A stretch of DNA of 10,595 bases, taken from NCBI GenBank assembly GCA_007120685.1, contig SKNG01000038.1, positions 1-10,595 on the forward strand. The letters are read 5' to 3'. How positions within the stretch are numbered: the first letter of the stretch is position 1; each line of letters opens with the position of its first letter. Shown here piece after piece: positions 1-6,579 of this stretch. The DNA comes from Paracoccaceae bacterium (GTDB taxonomy: Bacteria; Pseudomonadota; Alphaproteobacteria; Rhodobacterales; Rhodobacteraceae). The translations under genes were made by a program, and so were the position numbers. A model generated the notes under the pieces. That model saw only the letters and a list, made by a program, of their open reading frames with translations, had not been told where the DNA came from and did no database searches.

Positions 1-1
1 G

Positions 2-304
2 ATGGATCAGAGCCTGCTGGCCGAGATGGCATGCCTGCAACTGCCGAGCCTGACGCGCATTCTGCGCGCGATGGGGGATCAGGGGCTGGTCACGCGGCGC
101 CAGGATCCCGCCGACCGGCGGCGCAGCATCGTCGCCATCACCGAAGGCGGTGAGGCGATCATCGAGAGTCACGCACCCAACTCCATTGCCTATTTCGCGC
201 ATCTCGAAGCCACCTATGGGCCCGAGCGGATGCACCGGCTTCTCGACCTGCTCGAGGCGCTGAACCAGCTCGATCTGGAGCGGCCGAACAATCCGAAGGA
301 CTGA
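2..304 (+). CDS. MarR-family transcriptional regulator, HpaR-like, 5'-truncated by window edge
   Basis: This is the C-terminal about 100 residues of a winged-helix MarR-family regulator. The first codon in the window happens to be ATG, but it falls inside the DNA-binding domain, so the gene almost certainly begins upstream of the window. Visible parts are the recognition-helix segment LPSLTRILRAMGDQGLV (about residues 14-30 of the fragment) and the wing with the typical basic DPADRRRSIVAIT pattern. A C-terminal dimerisation helix follows (YGPERMHRLLDLLEALNQL). The CxLxxPSLTRIL pattern resembles HpaR-type repressors of aromatic-acid catabolic operons, and family members usually respond to phenolic or carboxylic ligands. 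No partner gene can be assigned: the next + strand gene starts 488 bp later and the left neighbour is not visible. MarR assignment is firm; HpaR subtype and ligand are inference. Confidence 0.88.
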   Translation: MDQSLLAEMACLQLPSLTRILRAMGDQGLVTRRQDPADRRRSIVAITEGGEAIIESHAPNSIAYFAHLEATYGPERMHRLLDLLEALNQLDLERPNNPKD

Positions 305-792
305 AAAGGGCCAGGTCCGCGCTCATATCCAGGCATCTCGAGGGCAACAGGCGCGCCGGGCTGGCCATGAAGGCCCCGAAACAAGAGGCCGCGAAGAAGA
401 TCGGCGCCTCGGCTTCGCACAAGGGAAGCGGAAACACCGCGCGCCCGGTCGGGGCCGCGAAACGGGCGGCTACGCGCAGCCGCCACCTTCGCGGCGCTCA
501 GTGCCGAAATACCGGGCGATTGTTGCGCAACGCGGATTTCCTTCGCGTCGAAGAAATGCAACCGGTCCATGTTCTCGCCCAACCGAACCCCGAAAGCCGG
601 GTGCGGGTCATCGGCCCGGATCGGCCCGAATCGTGGCGCGCGGGCCCGGATGATGCGGCGCTGCCGGGCATGATCGAAGCGTCAGGGGGTCAGAGGCGCC
701 GCCCGGCCATGTGTCCGGTGCCGGGGTTTCGCCTTTCGCCTCGCGCCGCGATGCCCTAGCCTGGCGATCCGGCGCAGCGTGGAGAGAGCAGC
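305..792. other. Intergenic region without a convincing gene
   Basis: The gap between the MarR stop and the PanE-like gene is 488 bp. Open frames on both strands here (367-759 plus, 214-582 minus) have Arg/Ala/Pro-rich composition, no recognisable domain and no good ribosome binding site, so I do not call them genes. Visible structure includes a 7-bp stem with a 6-nt loop at 465-484 (GGCGGCT/AGCCGCC), with no T run after it. There is also a palindrome at 522-531 and a bulged inverted repeat at 537-556 (TTTCCTTCG/CGAAGAAA). The CCTAGCCT sequence at about 753-760, some 30 bp before the next start codon, could be a -10 region of the loose alphaproteobacterial kind, but I see no clear -35. Confidence 0.5.
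522..531. promoter_or_regulatory. Candidate operator: palindrome GTTGCGCAAC
   Basis: This is a perfect 10-bp palindrome in the gap between the MarR-family gene and the PanE-like gene. MarR-family dimers bind short palindromes, and TTGC/GCAA half-sites are common among them, so it could be the operator of the adjacent regulator. It lies about 260 bp from the PanE-like start and about 220 bp after the MarR stop, which is far for direct control of either. It is one short site and may be chance. Confidence 0.22.
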
Positions 793-1755
793 ATGGAAAA
801 ACACGGCTCGGGCTTGTCCATTGGTATCGTCGGCGCCGGGGCCATCGGCGGTTTCCTTGCCGCCCGGCTGGGCGCGGCAGGGGCGCCGATCACGGCACTG
901 GCGCGGGGCGCCACGCTGGCGGCGCTGCGCCAGCATGGTCTTTATCTGAGCTCGGGGCTGGGCGATGTGCATCTGCCCTCGCTGCGGGTCTCTGACGACG
1001 CGGGCGCGCTGGGCCAGCCCGACATCGTGATTGTCGCCGTGAAGTCGCAAGATACCGCTGCCGCCGCGGCGGCGATGGCGCCGATGGTGGGGCCGCATAC
1101 CTGGATCCTGAGTGTTCAGAACGGCCTGACCGGCGGGCGCGTGCTGACCGAGCGCTTCGGCACCGACCGGCTGGCGCTCGGGGTCACCTGGGTTCCGGCG
1201 ACGGTCGAGGCGCCGGGGCGGATCCGCCATACCGGGCCGGTGCGCCGGGTGGTGTTCGGTCCGGCCAGCCCCGGTGCCGCCAGCGACAGCCTTGCCGCGC
1301 TGGCCGAACTGGGGCATCGCGGCGGGCTGGAGATGGAGTTGCGCCCCGATCCCCGGCCGGCGATCTGGGAAAAGCTGGTGGTACTGGCACCCTTTCACGG
1401 CATCTCGGCGCTGACCCGGCTGCCGCTCGGCCACTGGCTGTCAGTGCCCGAGACGCGCGCGCTCTATGCCAACGGCATGGCCGAGGCGGCCGCCGTGGGC
1501 CGGGCCGAGGGGGTGGCCCTGCCCGAGGACATCGTTACCCGCAGCCTGACCTTCAGCGAAGAGGTGGCCGATCCCGCCACCCGGGCCTCGATGCTGGACG
1601 ATATCGAGGCCGGCCGGGCGCTGGAACTCGATGCCTCGCTTGGCGAGCTGGTGGAGCGTGGCGCGCGCGCGGGCGTGCCGACACCGACACTGGGCCTGCT
1701 GCGGGCGCTTTTGCTGCCCCGGCGCGGTGGCGATCCGACCGGCAAGCGCCCCTGA
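793..1755 (+). CDS. Ketopantoate reductase family (ApbA/PanE-like) NADP-dependent dehydrogenase
   Basis: The 320-aa length fits the ApbA/PanE family, whose archetype reduces 2-dehydropantoate to pantoate with NADPH. The N-terminal Rossmann fold shows GAGAIGG at residues 14-20, then the cofactor-domain pattern VKSQDT (83-88) and SVQNGL (107-112). The C-terminal helical domain carries IWEKL, with the presumed catalytic Lys at 194, and SMLDDIEAGRALELD, with the conserved Ser at about 266 and Glu at about 278. Two active-site Asn positions after the Lys (N180 and N184 in Escherichia coli PanE) appear here as Leu198 and His202, so a 2-oxo acid other than ketopantoate is likely. The ATG at 793 is supported by GGAGAG at 781-786, 6 nt upstream. 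The protein is probably cytoplasmic. It stands alone, with 488- and 524-bp gaps on either side. Family is firm; substrate is unknown. Confidence 0.9.
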   Translation: MEKHGSGLSIGIVGAGAIGGFLAARLGAAGAPITALARGATLAALRQHGLYLSSGLGDVHLPSLRVSDDAGALGQPDIVIVAVKSQDTAAAAAAMAPMVGPHTWILSVQNGLTGGRVLTERFGTDRLALGVTWVPATVEAPGRIRHTGPVRRVVFGPASPGAASDSLAALAELGHRGGLEMELRPDPRPAIWEKLVVLAPFHGISALTRLPLGHWLSVPETRALYANGMAEAAAVGRAEGVALPEDIVTRSLTFSEEVADPATRASMLDDIEAGRALELDASLGELVERGARAGVPTPTLGLLRALLLPRRGGDPTGKRP

Positions 1756-2164
1756 GGCCAACGCCCCCGGGCCGTGCCTCCGGGCCATGCCCCCCTGCCA
1801 TGCCCCCCCTGCCTCGTCCGGCATCCAGCCGGAAACGAAGGCGGCGCCGGGCCCGGTCGTGATCAGAAGCCACCCAGGTGCAACGGCGCAGCACCACTTG
1901 AATTTCAATCCGTGCCGCATGCCGCGCGGGACGATCGTCGGCGGCCACGGGCCGGGCCGCATCGCATCGGGGCCGCCAGTGCCGTCCGGGTGAACGCGCC
2001 GCCCGAAACGCGCCAACCCCACGGAAACATGAAGAAAGACAGCCAACCCGCGCCGCAGCATCCGCCCGGCGTCATGGTGACCTTGCGCCGCAGGGCACGA
2101 TACCGACGCGTCCGACCAAGGCCCCGGGCTGCGCCGCCCGGGCAATGCGACGGGCAGATGCAGC

Positions 2165-2203
2165 TTGACAAGTGCCGTTTAAGATAAAAAACTAACATAT
2201 GTT
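2165..2203 (+). promoter_or_regulatory. Putative promoter/operator region of the aldolase-TRAP operon
   Basis: A perfect TTGACA lies at 2165-2170, followed by the most AT-rich stretch of this half of the window (2178-2204). No -10 hexamer sits at ideal spacing: TAAGAT (2180) is too close and TAACAT (2193) too far, at 22 bp. The 10-bp perfect palindrome AACATATGTT at 2194-2203 overlaps the presumed start of transcription and would suit a repressor operator. The aldolase start codon is 77 bp downstream. The AT-rich island strongly suggests regulatory DNA; the exact promoter elements are uncertain. Confidence 0.4.
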
Positions 2204-2262
2204 TGGTGAGGGCGCCGGGTTGCAAGATGCACTGCCCGCAACGCAGCTGCCCTCACGGATCC

Positions 2263-2270
2263 GGGAGGGG
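2263..2270 (+). promoter_or_regulatory. Ribosome binding site deciding the aldolase start
   Basis: GGGAGGGG ends 9 nt before the ATG at 2280. The same frame has an earlier ATG at 2199, but that one lacks a Shine-Dalgarno sequence, lies inside the palindrome at 2194-2203 and would add 27 residues absent from the family. I therefore choose 2280. Confidence 0.75.
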
Positions 2271-2279
2271 AAACAACCG

Positions 2280-3068
2280 ATGCAACGCACCGCACAGGCC
2301 GCCGCAGTTCCGGCCCATATGACCGATGCCGAATGGCAGACCCGGGTGGACCTTGCCGCCTGCTATCGCATGATCGCGATGTTCGGCCTCGATGACCTCA
2401 TCTACACCCATATCTCGGCGCGGGTGCCCGGCCCCGAGGAGCATTTCCTTCTCAACCCGTTCGGCCTGCTATACGAAGAGGTGACGGCCTCGAACCTGGT
2501 AAAGGTCGACCTGAAGGGCGAGATCGTCGATCCGGGCACGGACCCGATCAATCCTGCGGGCTTCGTCATTCACTCCTGCGTTCACGAGGCCCGGCCGGAC
2601 CTGACCTGCGTGATTCACACCCATACCGTGGCCGGCGTCGCCGTCAGCTGTCAGGAGGAAGGGCTGCTGCCGATGACGCAGACCGCCCTGCTCTACCGCG
2701 ACCTGATCGGGTATCACGGCTATGAGGGGCTGGCGCTCAACATGAGCGAACAGGAGCGGCTGGTGGCCGATCTGGGGGCCGACAAGCACATCCTGATCCT
2801 GCGCAACCACGGGCTGCTGGCCTGCGGGCGCACGATCCCCGAAGCCTTCATCATGTGCTACTATGTCGAGCAGGCCTGCCGCATGCAGGTGGCCGCCCAG
2901 GCGGGCCGCGGCGGGGTGGGCCAGGGCCTGGTCCTGCCGCCCGAGGAAGTGCAGGCACTGGCCCACAAACAGGCCATGGGCGGGATCGGACAAACCGCGC
3001 TGGGCACCCGCGAATTCGACGCCCTAAAGCGCCGTCTCGCGCGGCAGGGGGCGGATTACGAACGCTGA
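2280..3068 (+). CDS. Class II aldolase/adducin family protein
   Basis: The 262-aa protein is a full-length class II aldolase/adducin domain. It has the metal-binding pattern VIHTHT (His113, His115) and the third His in LRNHGLL (His177), plus the family stretch GLLPMTQTALL (128-138) and an YHGYEG turn (145-150). True fuculose/rhamnulose-type aldolases carry a catalytic Glu about four residues before a conserved His in the preceding segment. Here that segment reads NPAGFVIHSCVHEARPD (91-107), with Gly94 at the position, as in adducin-like members. It may act as a decarboxylase, epimerase or retro-aldol enzyme on a hydroxy- or oxo-acid, or have lost catalysis; the substrate is not readable. Start chosen from the GGGAGGGG site at 2263-2270. 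It is the first gene upstream of the TRAP genes, 156 bp before DctP, and probably co-transcribed with them. Confidence 0.9.
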   Translation: MQRTAQAAAVPAHMTDAEWQTRVDLAACYRMIAMFGLDDLIYTHISARVPGPEEHFLLNPFGLLYEEVTASNLVKVDLKGEIVDPGTDPINPAGFVIHSCVHEARPDLTCVIHTHTVAGVAVSCQEEGLLPMTQTALLYRDLIGYHGYEGLALNMSEQERLVADLGADKHILILRNHGLLACGRTIPEAFIMCYYVEQACRMQVAAQAGRGGVGQGLVLPPEEVQALAHKQAMGGIGQTALGTREFDALKRRLARQGADYER

Positions 3069-3137
3069 CCGCGCAAGACGGCACGCCCCGGCCAAACCCT
3101 GACACCGGATGGCGCAAACACCCCCGGCCAGCATCAA

Positions 3138-3161
3138 CCCCCGGGCCCATCCCCGGGCCAT
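3138..3161. repeat. CCCGGG hairpin between the aldolase and DctP genes
   Basis: CCCGGG occurs at 3140-3145 and 3152-3157, separated by 6 nt, and can form a 6-bp stem. The surrounding CCCCCGGGCC...CCGGGCCAT pattern resembles the segment at 1764-1788, just after the PanE-like stop. There is no T run. It could slow 3' exonucleases or attenuate read-through into the TRAP genes, or be chance in GC-rich DNA. The rest of the 156-bp gap shows only the DctP ribosome binding site (GGAGG at 3212-3216). Confidence 0.3.
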
Positions 3162-3224
3162 TATCGTGACGCGGCACCGCACGGCGCTGGGCCGGCGCGG
3201 GCGCGAAAAAGGGAGGACAAAACC

Positions 3225-4343
3225 ATGAGACATCTTTCGACACCGGCCATGGCCGGCGCACTGGCGCTGGCCGGGTTTGCCGCCGGCAGCGCCCCGCCCG
3301 CCCAGGCGCAGGACAGCTTCACGCCGCAGACCTTCACCTATGCCGCCTTCATCACCCCCGATATCGGGCAGGCCTGGGCCGTGCAGTCGTTCTTCGCCGG
3401 CGTGGAGGAGCGCACCGGCGGCGCGATCACCTTCGAGCCGTTCTGGAACGCCTCGCTCTGCGGCGCGCTGGATGCGCTCGAATGCGTGGTCTCGGGGCAG
3501 GCGGACATCGTCTACGGCTCGGCGATCTTCAACCCCGCCGAACTGCCGCGCACCACCATCGCGTCGGTGCCGTTCCAGACCACCAACGGGCAGGCCTCGA
3601 CCAACACCATGATGGACCTTTATGCCGAGCACCCGCCGATGCGCGCCGAATGGGAGCAGGCCGGTGCCCATGTCCTCTGGTTCGCCCATGCCGGCGCGCC
3701 GCTGCTGGGGATGCTCGCCCCGGTCGAGGCAACCGAAGATGTGCGCGGCCGCGCCATCCGCACCGTGGGTTATGTGGTGTCGCCGATGGCGGCGCTCGGG
3801 GCCAATCCGGTGGCCACCGCACCGGCCGAGATCTATCAGGCCATGCAGCGCGGCGTCGTCCAGGGGGCGATCTACACCTCGGACGGGTTCACCGACGCGC
3901 GTCTCTACGAGGTGGTCGACTACCTCTATGACATCGCGGAATACATGGGCGTCTACGGCATGCTCTACAACGCGATCAACCTGTCGACCTGGAACGCCAT
4001 GTCGCCCGAATTGCAGGCGATCTTCTCCGAAGAGGCCGCCCGCGTCGCTGCCAGCTTCCAGAGCGCGTATATGGAGCCCTTCGACGCCCAGGCCTGCGAG
4101 GTGCTGATCGACAACCTGTCCGAAATGGCGCGGTTCGGCGACGAGGCCACCTCGGCGGCCTGGGCGACCGATATGCGCGAGGCCTCGGCGGCCGAATGGA
4201 TGGCCGCGATGGAACGCGCCGGCGTGGACGAGGCCGAGATCCTGCTGGCCGATTTCCGTGAACGCGTGGCCGCGCATGAGGCCATCGAGACCGGCCACCG
4301 CACCGGCGGCGAGATCTGCATCGAATTGTGGAACGCCCGATGA
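3225..4343 (+). CDS. TRAP transporter periplasmic substrate-binding protein (DctP family)
   Basis: This 372-aa protein begins with a Sec-type signal peptide: a short basic start, a hydrophobic Ala/Gly/Leu core at residues 8-21 and a likely cleavage after AQA (residue 28). It then follows the DctP fold. Family marks are GQADIVYGSA (91-100), PxxxxPF (109-117), the segment VRGRAIRTVGY with Arg179 at about the position of the conserved carboxylate-binding Arg, and EIYQAMQRGVVQGAIY (202-217). It captures an organic acid in the periplasm and hands it to the DctQM permease. Cys79, Cys86, Cys291 and Cys365 are candidates for disulfides. GGAGG at 3212-3216 is 8 nt before the ATG. The stop overlaps the DctQ start in ATGA (4340-4343). 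TRAP identity is firm; the ligand is unknown. Confidence 0.95.
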   Translation: MRHLSTPAMAGALALAGFAAGSAPPAQAQDSFTPQTFTYAAFITPDIGQAWAVQSFFAGVEERTGGAITFEPFWNASLCGALDALECVVSGQADIVYGSAIFNPAELPRTTIASVPFQTTNGQASTNTMMDLYAEHPPMRAEWEQAGAHVLWFAHAGAPLLGMLAPVEATEDVRGRAIRTVGYVVSPMAALGANPVATAPAEIYQAMQRGVVQGAIYTSDGFTDARLYEVVDYLYDIAEYMGVYGMLYNAINLSTWNAMSPELQAIFSEEAARVAASFQSAYMEPFDAQACEVLIDNLSEMARFGDEATSAAWATDMREASAAEWMAAMERAGVDEAEILLADFRERVAAHEAIETGHRTGGEICIELWNAR

Positions 4344-4921
4344 CAGGGGGCGCTTCGCCCCGGCGAAGCGCCCAGCCCCGCTGGCTGGCGGGGTTCGAGC
4401 GGCTTGATCGCGGCTACGGGCTGGTGCTGAGCGCCGCCTCGGTCGCCGGCGCCGTCGCGGCCTGCGTCATCATGCTGGCGATGAGCGCGGATGTGCTGGT
4501 GCGCAACATCACCAACCGCTCGCTGGCGGGCACTTTCGAGATCGTCGAGGTGGCGATGGTGCTGGCGGTGTTCATGGGGCTTGCGCAGGCCGAGCGCAGC
4601 AAGACCACCGTCCGCGTCACCCTCTTCACCGCGCTGATGCCCGCCCGCATCGCCGAGGCGATGCGCCTGTTCGGCCTGCTGGTCACGCTGGGGATCGTGG
4701 CGTGGTTCACGCTGGCCTGCATCGACCGGGCGCTGACCTCCTACGCGACGGGCGAATACCGGCGCGGGATCATCAGTTTTCCGATGTGGCCGGGCCGGTC
4801 GATGGTGGCGCTGGGCTTCACCCTTCTGGCGATCGAACTGGTCTTCGGGGTGACGCGGCGGTTGATCGCGATCCTGCGGCCCGATCATGCGGTCGTTGCG
4901 GCAACGGGCGGGCGCGAATGA
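4340..4921 (+). CDS. TRAP transporter small permease (DctQ family)
   Basis: The 193-aa protein has four predicted membrane helices at about residues 27-49, 65-84, 107-129 and 152-171. It has the DctQ-type charged Glu in TFEIVEVAMV (65-74) and a short polar turn QAERSKTTV after helix 2. DctQ pairs with DctM in the inner membrane to form the TRAP translocation unit. I choose the ATG at 4340, which overlaps the DctP stop by 4 bp; a GTG at 4328 in the same frame would add only four residues. No clear Shine-Dalgarno precedes 4340, so translation probably depends on ribosomes finishing DctP. The first codons after the start form a strong hairpin (4348-4373). The C-terminus overlaps DctM by ATGA at 4918-4921. 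Confidence 0.92.
   Translation: MTGGASPRRSAQPRWLAGFERLDRGYGLVLSAASVAGAVAACVIMLAMSADVLVRNITNRSLAGTFEIVEVAMVLAVFMGLAQAERSKTTVRVTLFTALMPARIAEAMRLFGLLVTLGIVAWFTLACIDRALTSYATGEYRRGIISFPMWPGRSMVALGFTLLAIELVFGVTRRLIAILRPDHAVVAATGGRE
4348..4373 (+). promoter_or_regulatory. Strong RNA hairpin at the DctP/DctQ junction
   Basis: A perfect 12-bp inverted repeat (GGGCGCTTCGCC / GGCGAAGCGCCC) with only CC between the arms starts 4 nt after the DctP stop codon. It lies within DctQ codons 3-12. In RNA it would fold as a stem of about 11 bp with a 4-nt loop. In other TRAP and ABC operons, hairpins behind the binding-protein gene protect that part of the mRNA and lower permease synthesis. This one is unusual in lying inside the permease coding sequence. 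The structure is seen directly; the function is inference. Confidence 0.6.
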
Positions 4922-6387
4922 GCCCCGACACCATATTGCTCCTGGTCATCGTGCTGTTTCTCGTGCTGCTGGCTTGCGAGACGCCGGTGGCCTGGGCGCT
5001 GGCGGCTTCGGGGGCGCTGGGCATCATGCTGCTGCGCAGCCCCGAGATGGTGACCTCACTCCTGGGCAACTCGCCCTACCGCACCTCGTCGAACTACACC
5101 CTGGCGATCATTCCCATGTATGTGCTGCTGGGCATGTTCGCCCTGCATGGTCGGCTGGCCGAGCGGCTTTACCGTGTTGCCAGCCGGGCGCTGCACCGGC
5201 TGCCGGGAGGGCTGGGGATCGCCACGGTCTGCGCCTGCGCGGGCTTTGCCGCGGTCACCGGCTCCAGCGTGGCCACCGCAGCGACCATCGGCAAGGTCTC
5301 CATCGGCGAGATGCGCCGCTTCGGCTATCCGCCGTCGCTGGCCGCCGGCATCGTGGCGGCGGCGGGCACCCTTGGCATCCTGATTCCGCCCAGCGTGGTG
5401 ATCGTGATCTATGGGGTGCTGGCTCAGGAGTCGATCGCCAGGCTGCTGGTGGCGGGCATCATCCCGGGCCTGCTGTCGGCGCTGGTCTACGGGCTGTTCA
5501 TCCTTGTGCTGGGCCGCAATATCCGAACCGATCCCGAGGCCGGCCTGCGCGGCGTTCTGGACAGCACCGCAGGCGGTGGCGCCCGCAGCGGCCCTACAGG
5601 CGCCAATTCCCCCGGTGACACTTCCGCCGGGGACACGGCGACCGCCGCGGCGGGCACCGTCATCGCCGCCACGGCCGATGACGGCCAGATCGAGCTGCGC
5701 GACCCGGAAAGCGTCACCCGCCTGCAGGCCGCGCGGGCGCTGATCTGGATCGGCGTGGTCTTCGCCGTGGTGGTCACCGGCATCTATTCGGGCCTGTTCA
5801 CCGTCATCGAATCGGGCGCCATCGCCGCGCTGGTGGGCCTGGTGATGCTGCTGTCCGAGAACATGGCGGACGGGCTTCGCGCGACGTCCCGCAAGCTGCT
5901 TCACGCGCTGGTCGAAACCGCAAGCGTGACCTCCATGACCTTCTCGATCCTGATCGGCGCGACGATCCTGTCGACCTTCCTGGTCATGACCCGGGTGCCG
6001 ATGCGCTTCACCGACTGGGTGCTGTCGCTGGATGTGCCGCCGCTGATGATCCTGGTGGCGTTGCTTCTGACGCTGATCCTGCTGGGCATGGTGCTCGAGA
6101 CACTCTCGATCCTGATCATCTGCGTGCCATTGATGCATCCGGCGGTGACCGCCCTGGGCTTCGACGGGATCTGGTTCGCGATCCTGGTGGTGAAGATGAT
6201 CGAGATCGGCATGATCACGCCGCCGGTGGGGATCAATGTGTTCGTGGTCTCGGCGGCCTCCGGGGTGACGGTCGAGAAGGCCTTTCGCGGCGTGCTGCCC
6301 TTCGTGCTGGCCGAGCTGTGCGTGGTCGCCCTGCTGATCGCCTTCCCCTGGCTGGTGACCTGGTTGCCCTCGACCATCGTGGGCTAG
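4918..6387 (+). CDS. TRAP transporter large permease (DctM family) with extended internal linker
   Basis: The 489-aa DctM is the substrate-translocating membrane subunit. Hydrophobic helices fill both halves, with the family motifs GSSVATAATIG (115-125), GILIPPSV (153-160), AGIIPGLL (179-186) and MITPPVGINVFVVSAASG (432-449). It is about 50 residues longer than a usual DctM of about 430 aa. The excess is a hydrophilic Gly/Ala/Thr/Asp-rich segment at residues about 203-268, between the two halves, where the family normally has a short loop. The start at ATG 4918 overlaps the DctQ stop (ATGA); the longer open frame reaching back to 4702 only shadows DctQ. It is the last gene of the left operon, with a hairpin 30 bp after the stop. 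Family identity is firm; the substrate is unknown. Confidence 0.95.
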   Translation: MSPDTILLLVIVLFLVLLACETPVAWALAASGALGIMLLRSPEMVTSLLGNSPYRTSSNYTLAIIPMYVLLGMFALHGRLAERLYRVASRALHRLPGGLGIATVCACAGFAAVTGSSVATAATIGKVSIGEMRRFGYPPSLAAGIVAAAGTLGILIPPSVVIVIYGVLAQESIARLLVAGIIPGLLSALVYGLFILVLGRNIRTDPEAGLRGVLDSTAGGGARSGPTGANSPGDTSAGDTATAAAGTVIAATADDGQIELRDPESVTRLQAARALIWIGVVFAVVVTGIYSGLFTVIESGAIAALVGLVMLLSENMADGLRATSRKLLHALVETASVTSMTFSILIGATILSTFLVMTRVPMRFTDWVLSLDVPPLMILVALLLTLILLGMVLETLSILIICVPLMHPAVTALGFDGIWFAILVVKMIEIGMITPPVGINVFVVSAASGVTVEKAFRGVLPFVLAELCVVALLIAFPWLVTWLPSTIVG

Positions 6388-6417
6388 GTTTGCGCCCCCG
6401 GCATCCAGTGGATCCGG

Positions 6418-6443
6418 TCAGGGAGGGCGCAAGCCGGCCCTGA
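6418..6443 (+). terminator. Hairpin after the DctM gene, possible 3' end of the left operon
   Basis: TCAGGG (6418-6423) pairs with CCCTGA (6438-6443). An inner GGC-GCAA-GCC stem with a GNRA-type tetraloop (6426-6435) sits between them, separated by 2-nt internal bulges. A competing 8-bp pairing, TTGCGCCC (6390-6397) with GGGCGCAA (6425-6432), covers the same region. No T run follows, so a classical intrinsic terminator is doubtful; an mRNA-stabilising 3' end is equally possible. Confidence 0.3.
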
Positions 6444-6579
6444 TGCCAACGGCCCCGCCGACCGGGTGTCATCCTGTCATCGAACGGCCTTTGCATGACG
6501 CGGGCCTGCGCTTGGCGAGCGCGGGCGGGAAAGGACTTGAGCGCGATTCAACGCGCCTTCATCCCGCTTCATGCCCAGC

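Larger units (their letters stand above)
1756..2279. other. Intergenic region and 5' leader of the aldolase-TRAP operon
   Basis: This 524-bp gap holds no convincing gene; the frame at 1774-2187 is Pro/Arg-rich without a domain. Just after the PanE-like stop is a C-rich stretch with GCCATGCCCCCCT repeated in tandem (1784-1796 and 1797-1810, the second copy one C longer). It overlaps a CCGGGCC-type hairpin at 1764-1786. A second hairpin (CCCGGGC, 6-nt loop, GCCCGGG) lies at 2123-2142. The last 120 bp become AT-rich around 2178-2204, the likely promoter region. No T-run terminator is visible for the upstream gene. Confidence 0.5.

Noticed and set aside
367..759. A 130-codon plus-strand frame starting MKAPKQEAAKK after the MarR gene
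   Set aside because: The basic start looks protein-like, but the rest is Arg/Pro-rich without a domain, there is no Shine-Dalgarno, and a minus-strand frame is equally open.
2032..2187. A 52-codon frame starting ATGAAGAAAGAC in the leader of the aldolase gene
   Set aside because: No convincing Shine-Dalgarno, a Pro/Arg-rich product with no similarity I recognise, and it ends in the AT-rich promoter-like island.
2210..2224. Sigma-54 promoter as a firm feature
   Set aside because: Only the GG-N10-GC spacing and TTGCA fit; the -24 element is otherwise poor, and such spacing is common by chance in GC-rich DNA.
3024..4298. A 424-codon open frame antisense to DctP
   Set aside because: No recognisable family; DctP on the plus strand has signal peptide, motifs and ribosome binding site.
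5056..6138. A 360-codon open frame antisense to the left DctM
   Set aside because: It has the same His/Gln/Arg-rich antisense-of-membrane-protein composition and no domain; the plus strand encodes motif-complete DctM.
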